A DNA stretch of 54,064 bases from Verrucomicrobiia bacterium (GTDB taxonomy: Bacteria; Verrucomicrobiota; Verrucomicrobiia; Limisphaerales; JAJOIW01). The position numbers were made by a program, and so were the translations under genes. Shown one piece after another: positions 28,119-38,564 of the stretch (position 1 is the first letter of the stretch; every line of letters begins with the position of its first letter). The DNA is taken from the NCBI GenBank assembly GCA_030425355.1, contig JAUIAG010000003.1, positions 1-54,064 of the forward strand, read 5' to 3'. The notes beneath the pieces are model-generated. The model did no database searches. It was not told the origin of the DNA and saw only the letters and a list, made by a program, of their open reading frames with translations.

Positions 28119-29741
28119 ATGAAAGCCCTGCCAATCCTGCTGACGTCATTAACGGCTGCTGTTGTTCTCATTCCCGGCCCCCGGGCAGCAGCCGCAGCCG
28201 GAATAACCACTGAGACTACCCGGCGTCCGAATATTCTTCTGATTGTCGCCGATGACCTTGGCTTTTCCGATCCCGGGTGTTACGGCGGCGAGATTGACAC
28301 CCCGAATCTCGACAGACTCGCAGCCAGGGGCCTCCGTTTCAGTCAGTTTTACAACACGGCCCGCTGCTGGCCTACACGTGCCAGTGTGCTCACCGGATAC
28401 TATGCGCAGCAGGTGCGTCGCGACACGGTGCCGGACCTTCCAAGCGGTGGGGCCGGCATGCGCCCTGAATGGGCTCCATTGCTGTCGGAGGTTTTCAAAA
28501 AGCATGGCTACCGCACCTATCACAGTGGCAAATGGCATCTTGATGGAATGCCGCTCCAGAGTGGTTTCGACCGATCCTATCACCTCAGAGACCAGGGACG
28601 CTTTTTCTCTCCAAAAACGCACTGGGAGGATGACCGAAGGCTGCCGGAAGTGGACCCGGCCGATGGGTACTACGCCACCACAGCGATCGCGGACCATGCA
28701 CTCGCCTGCCTGAGAGAACACGGGGAATATTACGATCAGCGGCCATTCTTTCATTACCTTGCCTTCACGGCTCCGCATTTCCCGCTCCATGCGATGCAAC
28801 AGGATATCGCCGTCTACAAGGGCCGTTACGATGCCGGCTGGGATCAGCTCAGACTGCGTCGATGGCAGAGAATCCAGGACATGAACATCCCCGGCCTATG
28901 GAAGCTGTCGCAACCGGAAAGAGAGATCGGTCCGCCCTACCATTTTCCGGAAGCACTTTCGATTCTTGGAGAGGGGGAGGTGAACAGACCATGGCAGTGG
29001 GATTCACTCTCAGCCATTCAAAAGTCCTTTCAGGCAGCAAAAATGGAAATCCATGCCGCCATGGTCCATCGGATGGACGTCGAAACCGGCCGCATTATGG
29101 ATCAGCTGGAGTCTTCCGGGATGCTGGACAACACACTCATCCTGTTTTTATCAGACAACGGGGCAAGCGCGGAAATCATGGTCAGAGCGGATGGTCATGA
29201 CCCGGATGCACCACCGGGATCCCGTCCATCATACCTCTGTCTGGGGCCAGGCTGGTCGACGGTCAGCAACACCCCCTTCCGCATGCACAAAACATGGGTG
29301 CACGCGGGTGGATGTGCCACCCCGTTGATTGTCAGCTGGCATGCCGGGATTGCCCCTGCCCGTCGGGGGCAATGGGTCACACAGCCGGGCCACGTCATTG
29401 ACCTGGTTCCGACACTGGCAGCTCTTGCCGGAGTCGAACTCCCGGAATCGCCGGTTCCGAGACCGGGTATCAATCTCGGTCCATGGATTACCGGAGAACC
29501 CGGCCATGAAAATATCGCAAGGCAACTGTGGTGGCTGCATGAAGGCAACCGTGCCCTAGTTGACGGTGACTGGAAAATTGTCGCCCGCGCCGGACATGAG
29601 TGGGAGCTTTTCAACCTCCGGAATGACAGGACGGAAACCATGGATCTGGCAGATACATTTCCCGGGAAGGTGAGCTTCCTCGGGCAGAGGTGGGAAGGGA
29701 TGTGGGAGCAGATAGAGGCGGACGCAAGAGCCGGGAAATAA
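28119..29741 (+). CDS. Secreted arylsulfatase (Cys-type FGly)
   Basis: Start at ATG 28119 with ctggagg RBS; RPNILLIVADDLGFSDPGCYGGEIDTPNLDRLA, CWPTRASVLTGY (CxPxR), YHSGKWHL, FLSDNGAS. Confidence 0.93.
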   Translation: MKALPILLTSLTAAVVLIPGPRAAAAAGITTETTRRPNILLIVADDLGFSDPGCYGGEIDTPNLDRLAARGLRFSQFYNTARCWPTRASVLTGYYAQQVRRDTVPDLPSGGAGMRPEWAPLLSEVFKKHGYRTYHSGKWHLDGMPLQSGFDRSYHLRDQGRFFSPKTHWEDDRRLPEVDPADGYYATTAIADHALACLREHGEYYDQRPFFHYLAFTAPHFPLHAMQQDIAVYKGRYDAGWDQLRLRRWQRIQDMNIPGLWKLSQPEREIGPPYHFPEALSILGEGEVNRPWQWDSLSAIQKSFQAAKMEIHAAMVHRMDVETGRIMDQLESSGMLDNTLILFLSDNGASAEIMVRADGHDPDAPPGSRPSYLCLGPGWSTVSNTPFRMHKTWVHAGGCATPLIVSWHAGIAPARRGQWVTQPGHVIDLVPTLAALAGVELPESPVPRPGINLGPWITGEPGHENIARQLWWLHEGNRALVDGDWKIVARAGHEWELFNLRNDRTETMDLADTFPGKVSFLGQRWEGMWEQIEADARAGK

Positions 29742-29827
29742 TATCAGTGCCGGTGAATCGGCCGGAGGGGCTGCCGGGGTGAAGGAGGTGTGATGTTTTT
29801 CCAGTTGACCGCACGATTGGCGGTGCT

Positions 29828-31126
29828 TTGATAGGCGATATGAAAGCACATGGTGGAGGAATCGTCTGGTTAAGGCTGTTGATTGTCACGGGGTTCATGC
29901 TGCAGTGCGGCGTGGCTGACACGCTCGATGGCTGGCCGGCGTGGCGGGGTCCAGCCGAGAAGGGCTCGACCGGCATCGGGACCTATCCGTCGCAGCTGAA
30001 TATTGAGAACGCGGAGTGGAAACTGGAACTTCCCGGGAAAGGCGGGTCCACTCCGATAACAGCCGGCGACCGAATTATTCTGACCACACCCAGTGAAGAC
30101 AAGAACGCCGTGATGGCTGTTGATTTCAATGGAAAAGTTCTGTGGACGACCACCATGGGGACCGCCACCCCGCCCCGCCACCGCCGGCTTGGCTCAAGCT
30201 GCAACTCATCGCCGGTGACGGATGGCAAATCTGTCTTTGTCTACTTCAAGAGCGGTGACTTCGCTGCTCTGGATCTTGACGGGGCGATGCTGTGGCACCG
30301 CAATCTCATTGAGGAGTTCGGACCCGAGGAACTGTACTGGGATCAGGGAAGCTCGCCTGTCGTCAACGACACTCATGTCTTTCTGGCGAGGATGCACGCC
30401 GGTGAATCGTGGATCGCCGCTTTTGAGAAATCCACCGGGAAAATCACCTGGAAAACGCCCCGCAACTACAGGACCCCTGCGGAGAATGATAACGGCTACA
30501 CCACGCCGATCCTCTACATGGAAGGCGACCGTCAGGCTCTGCTTCTATGGGGTGCCGATCACCTGACTTCCTATGACGCTGCCACCGGGGAGCTGCTCTG
30601 GTGGTGCGGCGGCTTTAACCCGGAAGGGACCGCCTACTGGCCGGCTATCGCCAGTCCGGTCATCGTCGGGGATATGATCGTCGTTCCTGTTGGCCGTGAT
30701 GACCGCCGCGATCAGGCGCATATCTACGGGGTCCGAACCGGAGGCAAAGGCGATGTTTCCAAAACACATGTCATCTGGGACCGCCAGAAAATCGGCGTCT
30801 TTGTCTCCGCTCTTGCCGCCAGCGATGGAAAGGTTTTCCTTCTGCGCAACAAGGGGGGCATAGCCTGCGTGAATCCGTCGGATGGCGGGCTGCTGTGGGA
30901 AGCCGGATTTCCGGAGTCCCGTCATGCCTATTATTCCTCACCGGTTATAGCCAACGGAGTCCTCTATGCGGCCCGCAATGATGGAATGGTTTTTTCCGCC
31001 CGCGTCGGCGACACCTTCACTCCTCTGCATGAGAATGATATGGGCGAGGAATTGATCGCCTCGCCGGTGCCTGTGCGGGACAGGATTCTGATCCGCGGCG
31101 AGAAGACACTCTTCTGCTTCCGCTGA
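29828..31126 (+). CDS. Secreted PQQ-like beta-propeller protein
   Basis: 432 aa; WPAWRGPAEKGSTGIGTYPSQLN, repeated blades GDRIILTTPSEDKNAVMAVDFNGKVLWTT. Confidence 0.9.
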   Translation: MIGDMKAHGGGIVWLRLLIVTGFMLQCGVADTLDGWPAWRGPAEKGSTGIGTYPSQLNIENAEWKLELPGKGGSTPITAGDRIILTTPSEDKNAVMAVDFNGKVLWTTTMGTATPPRHRRLGSSCNSSPVTDGKSVFVYFKSGDFAALDLDGAMLWHRNLIEEFGPEELYWDQGSSPVVNDTHVFLARMHAGESWIAAFEKSTGKITWKTPRNYRTPAENDNGYTTPILYMEGDRQALLLWGADHLTSYDAATGELLWWCGGFNPEGTAYWPAIASPVIVGDMIVVPVGRDDRRDQAHIYGVRTGGKGDVSKTHVIWDRQKIGVFVSALAASDGKVFLLRNKGGIACVNPSDGGLLWEAGFPESRHAYYSSPVIANGVLYAARNDGMVFSARVGDTFTPLHENDMGEELIASPVPVRDRILIRGEKTLFCFR

Positions 31127-31138
31127 AATACCGGTTTG

Positions 31139-31192
31139 AAAACCGTCACCGGTCCGGAATTCGAAACTTCCGGTGCCGGTGACGGTTTTTTT
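31139..31192 (+). terminator. Rho-independent terminator
   Basis: aaccgtcaccgg ... ccggtgacggtt perfect 12-bp stem followed by TTTTT. Confidence 0.85.
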
Positions 31193-31215
31193 ATTCATCC
31201 ATTTTTTAGCTTCCC

Positions 31216-31243
31216 GGTGCCAGGCACGTGCGTGGCAGGCACC
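31216..31243. repeat. REP-like imperfect palindrome
   Basis: ggtgccaggcac gtgc gtggcaggcacc; arms complementary apart from a few mismatches. Related words at 12617, 12773 and 39375. Confidence 0.5.
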
Positions 31244-31353
31244 GCGAGAATTACATCCCATGTCTTCCGCAGGCCGGTGGATGTGTGGATCGGGTGACAC
31301 TTCAGACAGCGTCAAATTGAATCCACCTTCGGGATTCTCACGAAGAGACTGTC

Positions 31354-31605
31354 ATGAAATTGCCTGAATACGGCCCCGAGCTGAGATCCTCGATCATCCG
31401 GATGGCATGGGAGGACCGGGTGACCTTTGACGAGATCGAGAGGAAGACCGGCTGGACCGAGGCCATGGTCATTCGTCTGATGCGACGCGAGATGAAACCG
31501 TCGAGCTTCCGGATGTGGAGGAAGCGGGTATCGGGCCGGATCACAAAGCATCGTCGAAAGCTGAAGCAGCATCTTCAGAGAGAACAGGACACACCACATG
31601 AGTAA
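31354..31605 (+). CDS. DUF2805 / TIGR03643 family protein
   Basis: 83 aa: [56 protein letters not shown]. Confidence 0.88.
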   Translation: MKLPEYGPELRSSIIRMAWEDRVTFDEIERKTGWTEAMVIRLMRREMKPSSFRMWRKRVSGRITKHRRKLKQHLQREQDTPHE

Positions 31606-31972
31606 TGGCAGGGATAGCCGCTTCAGACACTGCGCGGTCTGTGGACTGCCATTCAGCTGGCGATCCAGATGGAAGGACTGCTGGGACGAAGTAAGATACT
31701 GTTCACAGCGATGCCGACGACGGAAGCTGCGGGATTCAGATCAGCAGCTTGAGAGTCAACTTCTGGACCTGTTGCGTCATGGACGCCAATCGGTTTCTGA
31801 GCTTGAGTCCAGTGTGACCGGGGCCGCAGCGATGGGGATCGCGCCGGACAGGCAGTCTGTCCGGATGGCACTCCGAAGACTGTGTGTCAAAGGCGCCGTC
31901 CGCATACCCCGTCCGGCACGAACCGTGGACGGCATGGCTTCTGACGGGTCGACCCTCATTGAAATTTCCTGA
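31598..31972 (+). CDS. DUF2256 zinc-finger fused to DUF3253 winged-helix-like domain
   Basis: 124 aa: [33 protein letters not shown] (DUF2256-like) then [21 protein letters not shown]...[19 protein letters not shown] (DUF3253-like); overlaps previous gene by 8 nt. Confidence 0.8.
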   Translation: MSNGRDSRFRHCAVCGLPFSWRSRWKDCWDEVRYCSQRCRRRKLRDSDQQLESQLLDLLRHGRQSVSELESSVTGAAAMGIAPDRQSVRMALRRLCVKGAVRIPRPARTVDGMASDGSTLIEIS

Positions 31973-32002
31973 AAGCTGGATCCGGGCGGCGGGTATTCTT
32001 CA

Positions 32003-32563
32003 GTGAAGCACGACAGCATCAGCTTCGTGAAAAAAGAAATTTCAAACTGGAGAATTGTTATGAACAGGGCACCACAAAAACTGATTGCATCAATAAGCCG
32101 TCCGATAGTTCTGGTTATTGCCGGGCTGCTTTGGACTGCGACTTTCGGTGCTGCCGGGGAGAGCCCCGACGGTAATGGAACCATGAATGGCTTCGATCGT
32201 TTCAGGCTCCAGTTTTCACCGCAACTCAAGGAAGGCACGGATGGCAAAAGACAGTCCTCGCCTGTCCGTGAAGCACCCATTGTCACCGGCTATGATGAAG
32301 AACGCCAACCGGGCAACACTCCGGTGCGCACAGCCACTCCGGCCCTCAAAGATTCATACGACCAGGCCCGGACCAATTCTCTGGTAACCATAACCATGCA
32401 GGAAGGGAATATTGTTGTCACATGGCCTGAGGGAATGAGTCTTGAATACACCACCGCCATCGGCCAGCCCTGGCAGCCGCTCACCGCCGGAGGCAACCAC
32501 ATCGTTATCAATCCCGAAAATCCTGGACTGTCCCCAACTTCATTCTTCCGTGCTATAAAATAA
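32003..32563 (+). CDS. Secreted hypothetical protein with C-terminal W...FFR module
   Basis: 186 aa, signal-like ISRPIVLVIAGLLWTATFGAAGES; C-terminus IVVTWPEGMSLEYTTAIGQPWQPLTAGGNHIVINPENPGLSPTSFFRAIK. Confidence 0.65.
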   Translation: MKHDSISFVKKEISNWRIVMNRAPQKLIASISRPIVLVIAGLLWTATFGAAGESPDGNGTMNGFDRFRLQFSPQLKEGTDGKRQSSPVREAPIVTGYDEERQPGNTPVRTATPALKDSYDQARTNSLVTITMQEGNIVVTWPEGMSLEYTTAIGQPWQPLTAGGNHIVINPENPGLSPTSFFRAIK

Positions 32564-32649
32564 TACAGAAGGATGGAACAAACGATGGTGAGTGGATCAT
32601 CGGTGATTGGAATCTCCGACAGGCCCCGGATGAGAAACGGGCGGGAATA

Positions 32650-34122
32650 TTATCTGGAATCAGAATCCATGTCTGAATCGGAATACTGACCGGTTCCCCA
32701 GCCACCACCAAGAGTCAGATGAAGGCGAATCCACGCGCGGGTCAGTGCGGTTTTCGCCTGAATCATTTCCAGATTGATTTCATTGCGGCGCAGCTGATCG
32801 ATAAGGAGGTCGAGGAGGCTGATTCGCCCCGCCCCGTACATTTTCTCCGACAGGGACACCGCGGTTTCGGCTGCCCGTGAAGCCTCAGTCCATGACTGGT
32901 AGCGCCTTCGGTGGGCATCCATAGCGGCAATCCCGCTCTCCACTTCGCCAATGGCCTTGATGACAGCCTTTTCATACGCCAGCAGGGCTTCCCTGTTTTC
33001 TGAACGGGCCTGTTCGAGAATCGCTCTGTTCCGCCCTCCGGCGAAGAGAGCCCATTCGATCCGCGGTGCGAACTGCCAGGCGAAACTTGAAGCCTCGAAG
33101 AGATTGACGGCGCTTGAGGAGACCAGCTGCGGCTGGCCCATCAGGTAGAACTTCGGATAGAAGTTGGAGATGGCGACACCGATCCCGGCACTGCTGGCAG
33201 CGAGCTGACTTTCCATCACGCGAATGTCCGGACGACGGCGTATCAGTTGCGCCGGCAGTCCGACCTGAATAAACGGGAGGTCTTCCGGAAAGTCAGTCCA
33301 TGACTCAGCCTGTGCGTCCATGGCGGACGACTCAGAGCCAAGGAGCAGGGTGAGGCGACGGAGTTCATTCACGCCTGCCGACTGGAGTAGTGGAAGCATC
33401 GCCCGGATCGACTCCAGCTGCGATACCGACCGCTCGACATCCAGTTGACTGGCCAGCCCTGAGTCATGCCGGAGTTTAACGAGCTTCAGTGTTTGCTGCT
33501 GAAGCTGAATACTGTCTTCAAGCAGCACCTGCTGTCGGTTGAGGCCAATGATTGACACATAAGTATCGGCAACCTCTGCCGATGTCGACAGCCTGAGGCC
33601 CTCGAGCCCGGCCTCCGCTGCAAGGATGCGGGCCCCGGCAGCTTCCACCGATCTCCGCACTCCACCGAAGACATCAAGTTCCCACGATACGGGTATTCCA
33701 AGAGTCCATTGATCAAACTCGTTGGGAATCAGGCCCTGCTGAGGCGATGAGGTAAAGGGCGCCAGAAAATTGTCACTGTTACGGATCTTTGAAAAGGATG
33801 GAACCGCACTGACCTGCGGCAAACCGGCAGACAATGCCTGCGAGCGGGCCATTCGCGAGCGCTGCAGCCTCTCAAGGCCAATGCGCACATCAAAATTATT
33901 GGTCAGTGCCTGAGAGACGAGCGTGTTGAGGTTGCCATCTCCGAGGGCCCACCACCATGGCGAGTGCGGCAGGGGCGCCTCTTCACTGTCCGAAACCGTG
34001 CCCGGAACAGAATAACCGGATGGCAGACCGAGGTCCGGCCGCCGGTAGTCTGGACCGACGCCGCGGCATGCAGTACACAGCACCAGGCACAGCAGGAGGA
34101 GATATGAATTTCGATATGACAT
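32650..34122 (-). CDS. RND efflux outer-membrane lipoprotein (NodT/OprM family)
   Basis: 490 aa; lipobox LLCLVLCTACRGVGPDYRRPDLGLP; QLIRRRPDIRVMESQLAASSAGIGVAISNFYPKF. Confidence 0.93.
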   Translation of the reverse strand: MSYRNSYLLLLCLVLCTACRGVGPDYRRPDLGLPSGYSVPGTVSDSEEAPLPHSPWWWALGDGNLNTLVSQALTNNFDVRIGLERLQRSRMARSQALSAGLPQVSAVPSFSKIRNSDNFLAPFTSSPQQGLIPNEFDQWTLGIPVSWELDVFGGVRRSVEAAGARILAAEAGLEGLRLSTSAEVADTYVSIIGLNRQQVLLEDSIQLQQQTLKLVKLRHDSGLASQLDVERSVSQLESIRAMLPLLQSAGVNELRRLTLLLGSESSAMDAQAESWTDFPEDLPFIQVGLPAQLIRRRPDIRVMESQLAASSAGIGVAISNFYPKFYLMGQPQLVSSSAVNLFEASSFAWQFAPRIEWALFAGGRNRAILEQARSENREALLAYEKAVIKAIGEVESGIAAMDAHRRRYQSWTEASRAAETAVSLSEKMYGAGRISLLDLLIDQLRRNEINLEMIQAKTALTRAWIRLHLTLGGGWGTGQYSDSDMDSDSR

Positions 34123-34133
34123 GGGAATTCCGA

Positions 34134-37100
34134 TCAGGCAGCAGGCGCCGGGGATGAATGATCACGGGTTTTGAGTATTGTATACATGGCCGGAGTGAAG
34201 GTGAGCGCCAGCAGGGTTGACCCGCCAACTCCGCCGGCGAGAACAATGGCCAGCGGGGGCCAGAACTGCCCGCCAATGAATAGAAGCAACGGGAGGAAGC
34301 TGCCGATGGTTGTCATGGTGGTGGAAACCAGGTGCCTTGTGGTTGCGTTGACTGCTTTTGCAATCGCCTCCGGATCTCCACCGGCGGCTTCCGGGTCCTT
34401 CATAATGGAAGCAAGCACGACAATGCTGCTGTTGAAAGCCAGCCCCATCAATCCGAGTGAACCGATGATGGTATTGAAGCTGACGGGGAACTGCATGGCC
34501 CATGTGGCGATCAGCCCGAAACCGGCGGACATGGGCGCAGCCATCAGAAGAATCAGGGCGATGCGCACACTGCGGAAAGTCAGGATCAGTACAGCGACGG
34601 TCACCACGATGATCACCGGAAGGTAGAGGAGCAGATTGCCCACCGCCTCATCCCGGTTCTCCGTCTCGCCACCCACTTTCAACTCATATCCAACCGGCAC
34701 TTTGAAACCGGATTGATCGAGAAGCTGCATGACCTCGTCAGTTATATCAACCGCCAGAGTGCCGGACCGCACAAAACCGTGAATCTTGTTGACCCTCTGC
34801 CCGTCACGGCGGGTGATACCACCCTGCTCCGGCACCAGATCGACGGAAGCCACAGAAGAGAGCGGCGTCCAACCGCCATCAGTCGCCTGCGGCAGCACGA
34901 GATTGACGTTGGACAGATCGGCGAACTCATCCCGCTCCGGGGCGGCCATCCGGATCCGAACCGGCAACTCCTCTATGCCCTCCATGACGGTTCCGGAAAC
35001 GGATCCTTCGAAGAGGCTGTCGATCTGCGCGGCGATGTCGCGCAGACTCAGGCCCATCATCCGCGCTTCGGATTCACGGACGGACAGCTTCAGCTTCGGT
35101 TCACCCCGGGGAATAGTCGTCAGGGTATGCAGAATGTCCGGATGTTCGGCGAGTTTAAGTCTCACCTGTTCGCCGAGTTCCTGAAGCACCTGAATATCCG
35201 GGCCGGTGATCCGGAACTCCACATCCGCATCGGCGGGAGGGCCCTGAGCGAACTTCGAGAACAACACCTGGAGATCCGGGTGTTCCTTGTCCGCCTTGTC
35301 CTGCAGGCGGTCAATCATGTCCGTCACAGCCTTGAAGTCAGTCGTGGCAATGATGCCATGGGCATAATTGCGTGCCCCGTCCTGATTCATAATCAGGTTG
35401 TAGTAGACAGTGGGAAAGCTCTCACCGACCATCCAGTCAATCCCGGTGACAGCCGGTTCGGTGCGAATCAGGCTGTCGATCCTTTCAGCTGCCTGTTTCG
35501 TTCTCTCCAGTGAGGCATCGGTTGGCAGGCGGATCTCAACCTCGAACATATTCCGGTCGGTTCTTGGGAAGAACTGACTCCCAAGCGTCGTGGCAAGGAG
35601 AAATCCGGTTACGGGGAGGACAAGAGACAGGCCGACACAGACCCGGCGATGTCTGATGCAGGCGAGAAGAAATCGATTGGCATCGGTGCCACCGGGCTTC
35701 CAGAAGAGTCCGTCACGGAGCCATCCGGGCAGGATGGAGTGTGTTCGGGATTTTCCGAATAGACCGGCGAGTGCGGCAATGACAGTCATCGCGATCAGGA
35801 ATGATCCGCACAGGGCAATAATCACACTGCTGGAGATGGAGCTGACGAAATCGCCGGCCGGCCCCGGGAGGAGGAGGATCGGCAGAAAGGACAGCACCGT
35901 GGTGAGTGTTGATGACAGCAGGGGCAGAAAAAGGTGATGGACGGCGGCGGATACGGCGTCCAGCGGCCCGGCCCCCGCCCTGAGCCCCCGGCGAACTTCA
36001 TCGGTCACAACTATGGCATTATCAATCAGCAAACCAAGTGCGATGATCATTCCGAAGATGGACATCTGATGCAGTTTCCCGCCCTGCATCGCGACGACGA
36101 AAAGTGTGGATGAGGCCACCAGCGGCAGTGCGGTGCTGATAATGATCGAAGCCCTCCAGCCCATGGTCAGCAACACCACGAGAAAGACCACAACCGCTCC
36201 AAGAAAAAGATTGCCTGCCAGATCTCCAAGTCTTGATGAGGTGTATTCATCCTGACTGAAAACCGGAGTGACGGCTATCATCCCGCCGGCTCGTTTTCGG
36301 AAATCTTCAAGTTCCAGCATGGCCCTTGCGGCCCAGAGGTCCACCCTCTGATCGGGCATGACCCTGGCGGCGACGTAGACGGCACCGTCCCCTTCGTGGA
36401 CGCCAAGACTCATGGGCGGGTCCATGATTCCGCGACGGACGCGGGCCACATCGGCAATCCGAACCAGAGCATGTCCCGAGTCAGAGTATCGAAGCGGCAC
36501 TTCCCGGATCCTCTGGACTGATTCGAACTCACCACTGACCTCGATGAGCATGTCACTGTTTTTTCCGCGGACAGCTCCTGAGGGGATCTTGACATCGGCA
36601 TCACGAAGCGCCTGATGCACTTCAATCGGGCTGATATTCATGGATGCCAGCTGGTCGACATTCAGCTCGACGAGTATTTCTTCAGGAATATCCCCGTAGA
36701 GCCTGACCAGCTCAGTCCCGGAGACACCCCGCAGTCTGTCGCCGAGGTTTTCGCCAAGACGTCTCAATATGGCATGATCACCGGCCCGGCCATCCTCCCA
36801 ATGGAGAGCGGTGATAAGGGTGAATGCCACGGCGTTCCTCTTATCATCAAAGGACGGGGCTGTCGCCTCAGGCGGGAACCGGACGGCTGCTTCCCCGACC
36901 TTGTCGCGGATTTCAGAGAACACAGCATCATTGGTTTCCTCATTGATGGCATCGGCCAGCTCGACGGTCACAACCGAGACGCCTGCCCGTGAGACCGACT
37001 CAATGTGCTTGATGGCTGTGATCTCCCTCAGCTCCTGTTCGAGCGGCTCGGAAATAAGGGCCTCGACACGATCAGCGGGTGCACCCGGCAGAAGCGTCAG

Positions 37101-37277
37101 AATCTGTGCATTGCGATTACTGATCACCGGATCCTCAAGTCTGGGCAGACCTTTGATCGCGGAATAGCCGCCCACCATGATCACCAGGATGGTCAGCACC
37201 AACAAGTGCCGGTTGGATACAAACACCTCGGCCAGTGGGTGACTTTTGTCGCGGTGTCCTGAATTCAAGTCGTTCAT
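34134..37277 (-). CDS. RND-family efflux permease (AcrB-like)
   Basis: 1047 aa; ILVIMVGGYSAIKGLPRLEDPVISNRNAQILTLLPGAPADRVEALISEPLEQEL, FGMIIALGLLIDNAIVVTDEVRR. Confidence 0.95.
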   Translation of the reverse strand: MNDLNSGHRDKSHPLAEVFVSNRHLLVLTILVIMVGGYSAIKGLPRLEDPVISNRNAQILTLLPGAPADRVEALISEPLEQELREITAIKHIESVSRAGVSVVTVELADAINEETNDAVFSEIRDKVGEAAVRFPPEATAPSFDDKRNAVAFTLITALHWEDGRAGDHAILRRLGENLGDRLRGVSGTELVRLYGDIPEEILVELNVDQLASMNISPIEVHQALRDADVKIPSGAVRGKNSDMLIEVSGEFESVQRIREVPLRYSDSGHALVRIADVARVRRGIMDPPMSLGVHEGDGAVYVAARVMPDQRVDLWAARAMLELEDFRKRAGGMIAVTPVFSQDEYTSSRLGDLAGNLFLGAVVVFLVVLLTMGWRASIIISTALPLVASSTLFVVAMQGGKLHQMSIFGMIIALGLLIDNAIVVTDEVRRGLRAGAGPLDAVSAAVHHLFLPLLSSTLTTVLSFLPILLLPGPAGDFVSSISSSVIIALCGSFLIAMTVIAALAGLFGKSRTHSILPGWLRDGLFWKPGGTDANRFLLACIRHRRVCVGLSLVLPVTGFLLATTLGSQFFPRTDRNMFEVEIRLPTDASLERTKQAAERIDSLIRTEPAVTGIDWMVGESFPTVYYNLIMNQDGARNYAHGIIATTDFKAVTDMIDRLQDKADKEHPDLQVLFSKFAQGPPADADVEFRITGPDIQVLQELGEQVRLKLAEHPDILHTLTTIPRGEPKLKLSVRESEARMMGLSLRDIAAQIDSLFEGSVSGTVMEGIEELPVRIRMAAPERDEFADLSNVNLVLPQATDGGWTPLSSVASVDLVPEQGGITRRDGQRVNKIHGFVRSGTLAVDITDEVMQLLDQSGFKVPVGYELKVGGETENRDEAVGNLLLYLPVIIVVTVAVLILTFRSVRIALILLMAAPMSAGFGLIATWAMQFPVSFNTIIGSLGLMGLAFNSSIVVLASIMKDPEAAGGDPEAIAKAVNATTRHLVSTTMTTIGSFLPLLLFIGGQFWPPLAIVLAGGVGGSTLLALTFTPAMYTILKTRDHSSPAPAA

Positions 37278-37329
37278 ATCGATTTCCTGATGCGGGTTTC
37301 AGATGGATGATTTCTGCCCTGCTGTCAAT

Positions 37330-38514
37330 TCACTGCCTGTCGACAACCTCGACATGCTGACCGGGTGCCACCCGGTGAACACCGGATGCCACTATTCTTT
37401 CACCGGCTTTCAAAGCTCCCCGCACAATCACTTCGTCCCCCGAAACATGAAGGACCTCCAGTTCCCTGGACTGCAGCTGAGGCAAATCAAAACCGCTTTC
37501 CGATTCCACCAGCGCGTGGACAGTCCAGAGACCGCGGACACTTCCGGTCAGTGCGGAGGCGGGAATTCTGAAACCGGACTCGTTCACCATTTCCGGCCAT
37601 GACCATTCGACCAGTTCTCCGGAAATCAGCCCAGCCGGTTGATCAATCCGGAGAATCACTTCCACGGTCCGTGCTGCCGGATCCAGTCTGGCAATTGTTC
37701 TGTGCACGTGACCGGAAAAAGCATCACCATCGCGCATCCTGGTGAGCTGAACCTCCGCTCCGGGAACAACGCCATGAACTCTCGAGACGGGAACACCGAT
37801 CCGGACTTCAAGATTGCCGGACTCAAGAATCACGAGGACAGGCTGACCGGGCAGAGCAGTGTCTCCCTCATCGGAAAAGCGACGCACGACAGTCCCCGAA
37901 AACGGTGCACGCACAGATGATTTTTCAAGATCCACTCTGACGCGATCGAGTGCCGCCCCGGCGCGGACCACAGCGGCCCTCGCGGCTTCCAGCTGGTTCA
38001 TCAGATCATCGCGCTCCTGCTCCGAAACCGCCCCGTCCGGAGCCAGCCGTTCCACCCGCTCCCATCGCGACTCAATCAGGGCCATCGCTGCTTTCGCCTC
38101 ACTCAGCGCCGCTTCCCTCTGGCGGGATTCGGCCTCCAGCAGCCGCGTGTCCAACCGGGCCAGAAGAGCCCCCTTCTCCACCGCATCCCCTTCATCCACC
38201 AGTATTTCCTCAATGGTCCCGCCCTGTTCAAAACCAGGCCGGCTCCCGCGGGCCGCCTCAACCACGCCAACGTAGGACCGCGGGACCGGGTATCCAGTCA
38301 CCGCCTCAACCACCACCGCCTCCACAGGCATGACCCGGCCGACTCCGGCTCTCCGCGATTCTTCCCCGGACTCACCGGTTTCGCTGCCGGCTGCCCGGCT
38401 GTTCCCCTGCTGGACCAGAACCATACCTGTCACCAGCAAACCAATCCCCCCTGCCACCAGGCCCGGCTTCGATCCCGGTCGAAATATCCGTTTCAAAACT
38501 TCTGGTAAATTCAT
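37330..38514 (-). CDS. RND efflux periplasmic adaptor (MFP) subunit
   Basis: 394 aa; RSYVGVVEAARGSRPGFEQGGTIEEILVDEGDAVEKGALLARLDTRLLEAE, VRAPFSGTVVRRFSDEGDTALPGQPVLVI. Confidence 0.93.
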   Translation of the reverse strand: MNLPEVLKRIFRPGSKPGLVAGGIGLLVTGMVLVQQGNSRAAGSETGESGEESRRAGVGRVMPVEAVVVEAVTGYPVPRSYVGVVEAARGSRPGFEQGGTIEEILVDEGDAVEKGALLARLDTRLLEAESRQREAALSEAKAAMALIESRWERVERLAPDGAVSEQERDDLMNQLEAARAAVVRAGAALDRVRVDLEKSSVRAPFSGTVVRRFSDEGDTALPGQPVLVILESGNLEVRIGVPVSRVHGVVPGAEVQLTRMRDGDAFSGHVHRTIARLDPAARTVEVILRIDQPAGLISGELVEWSWPEMVNESGFRIPASALTGSVRGLWTVHALVESESGFDLPQLQSRELEVLHVSGDEVIVRGALKAGERIVASGVHRVAPGQHVEVVDRQ

Positions 38515-38564
38515 AACTCCAAGTCAATTTTTTTGAAAATTTTTGTGCCCGTATGCGGTTGGTT

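Noticed and set aside
26643-31126. Two sulfatases plus a propeller as a complete polysaccharide-utilisation locus
   Set aside because: No glycoside hydrolase, SusC/D-like or formylglycine-generating enzyme gene is present nearby, so a PUL call is not supported.
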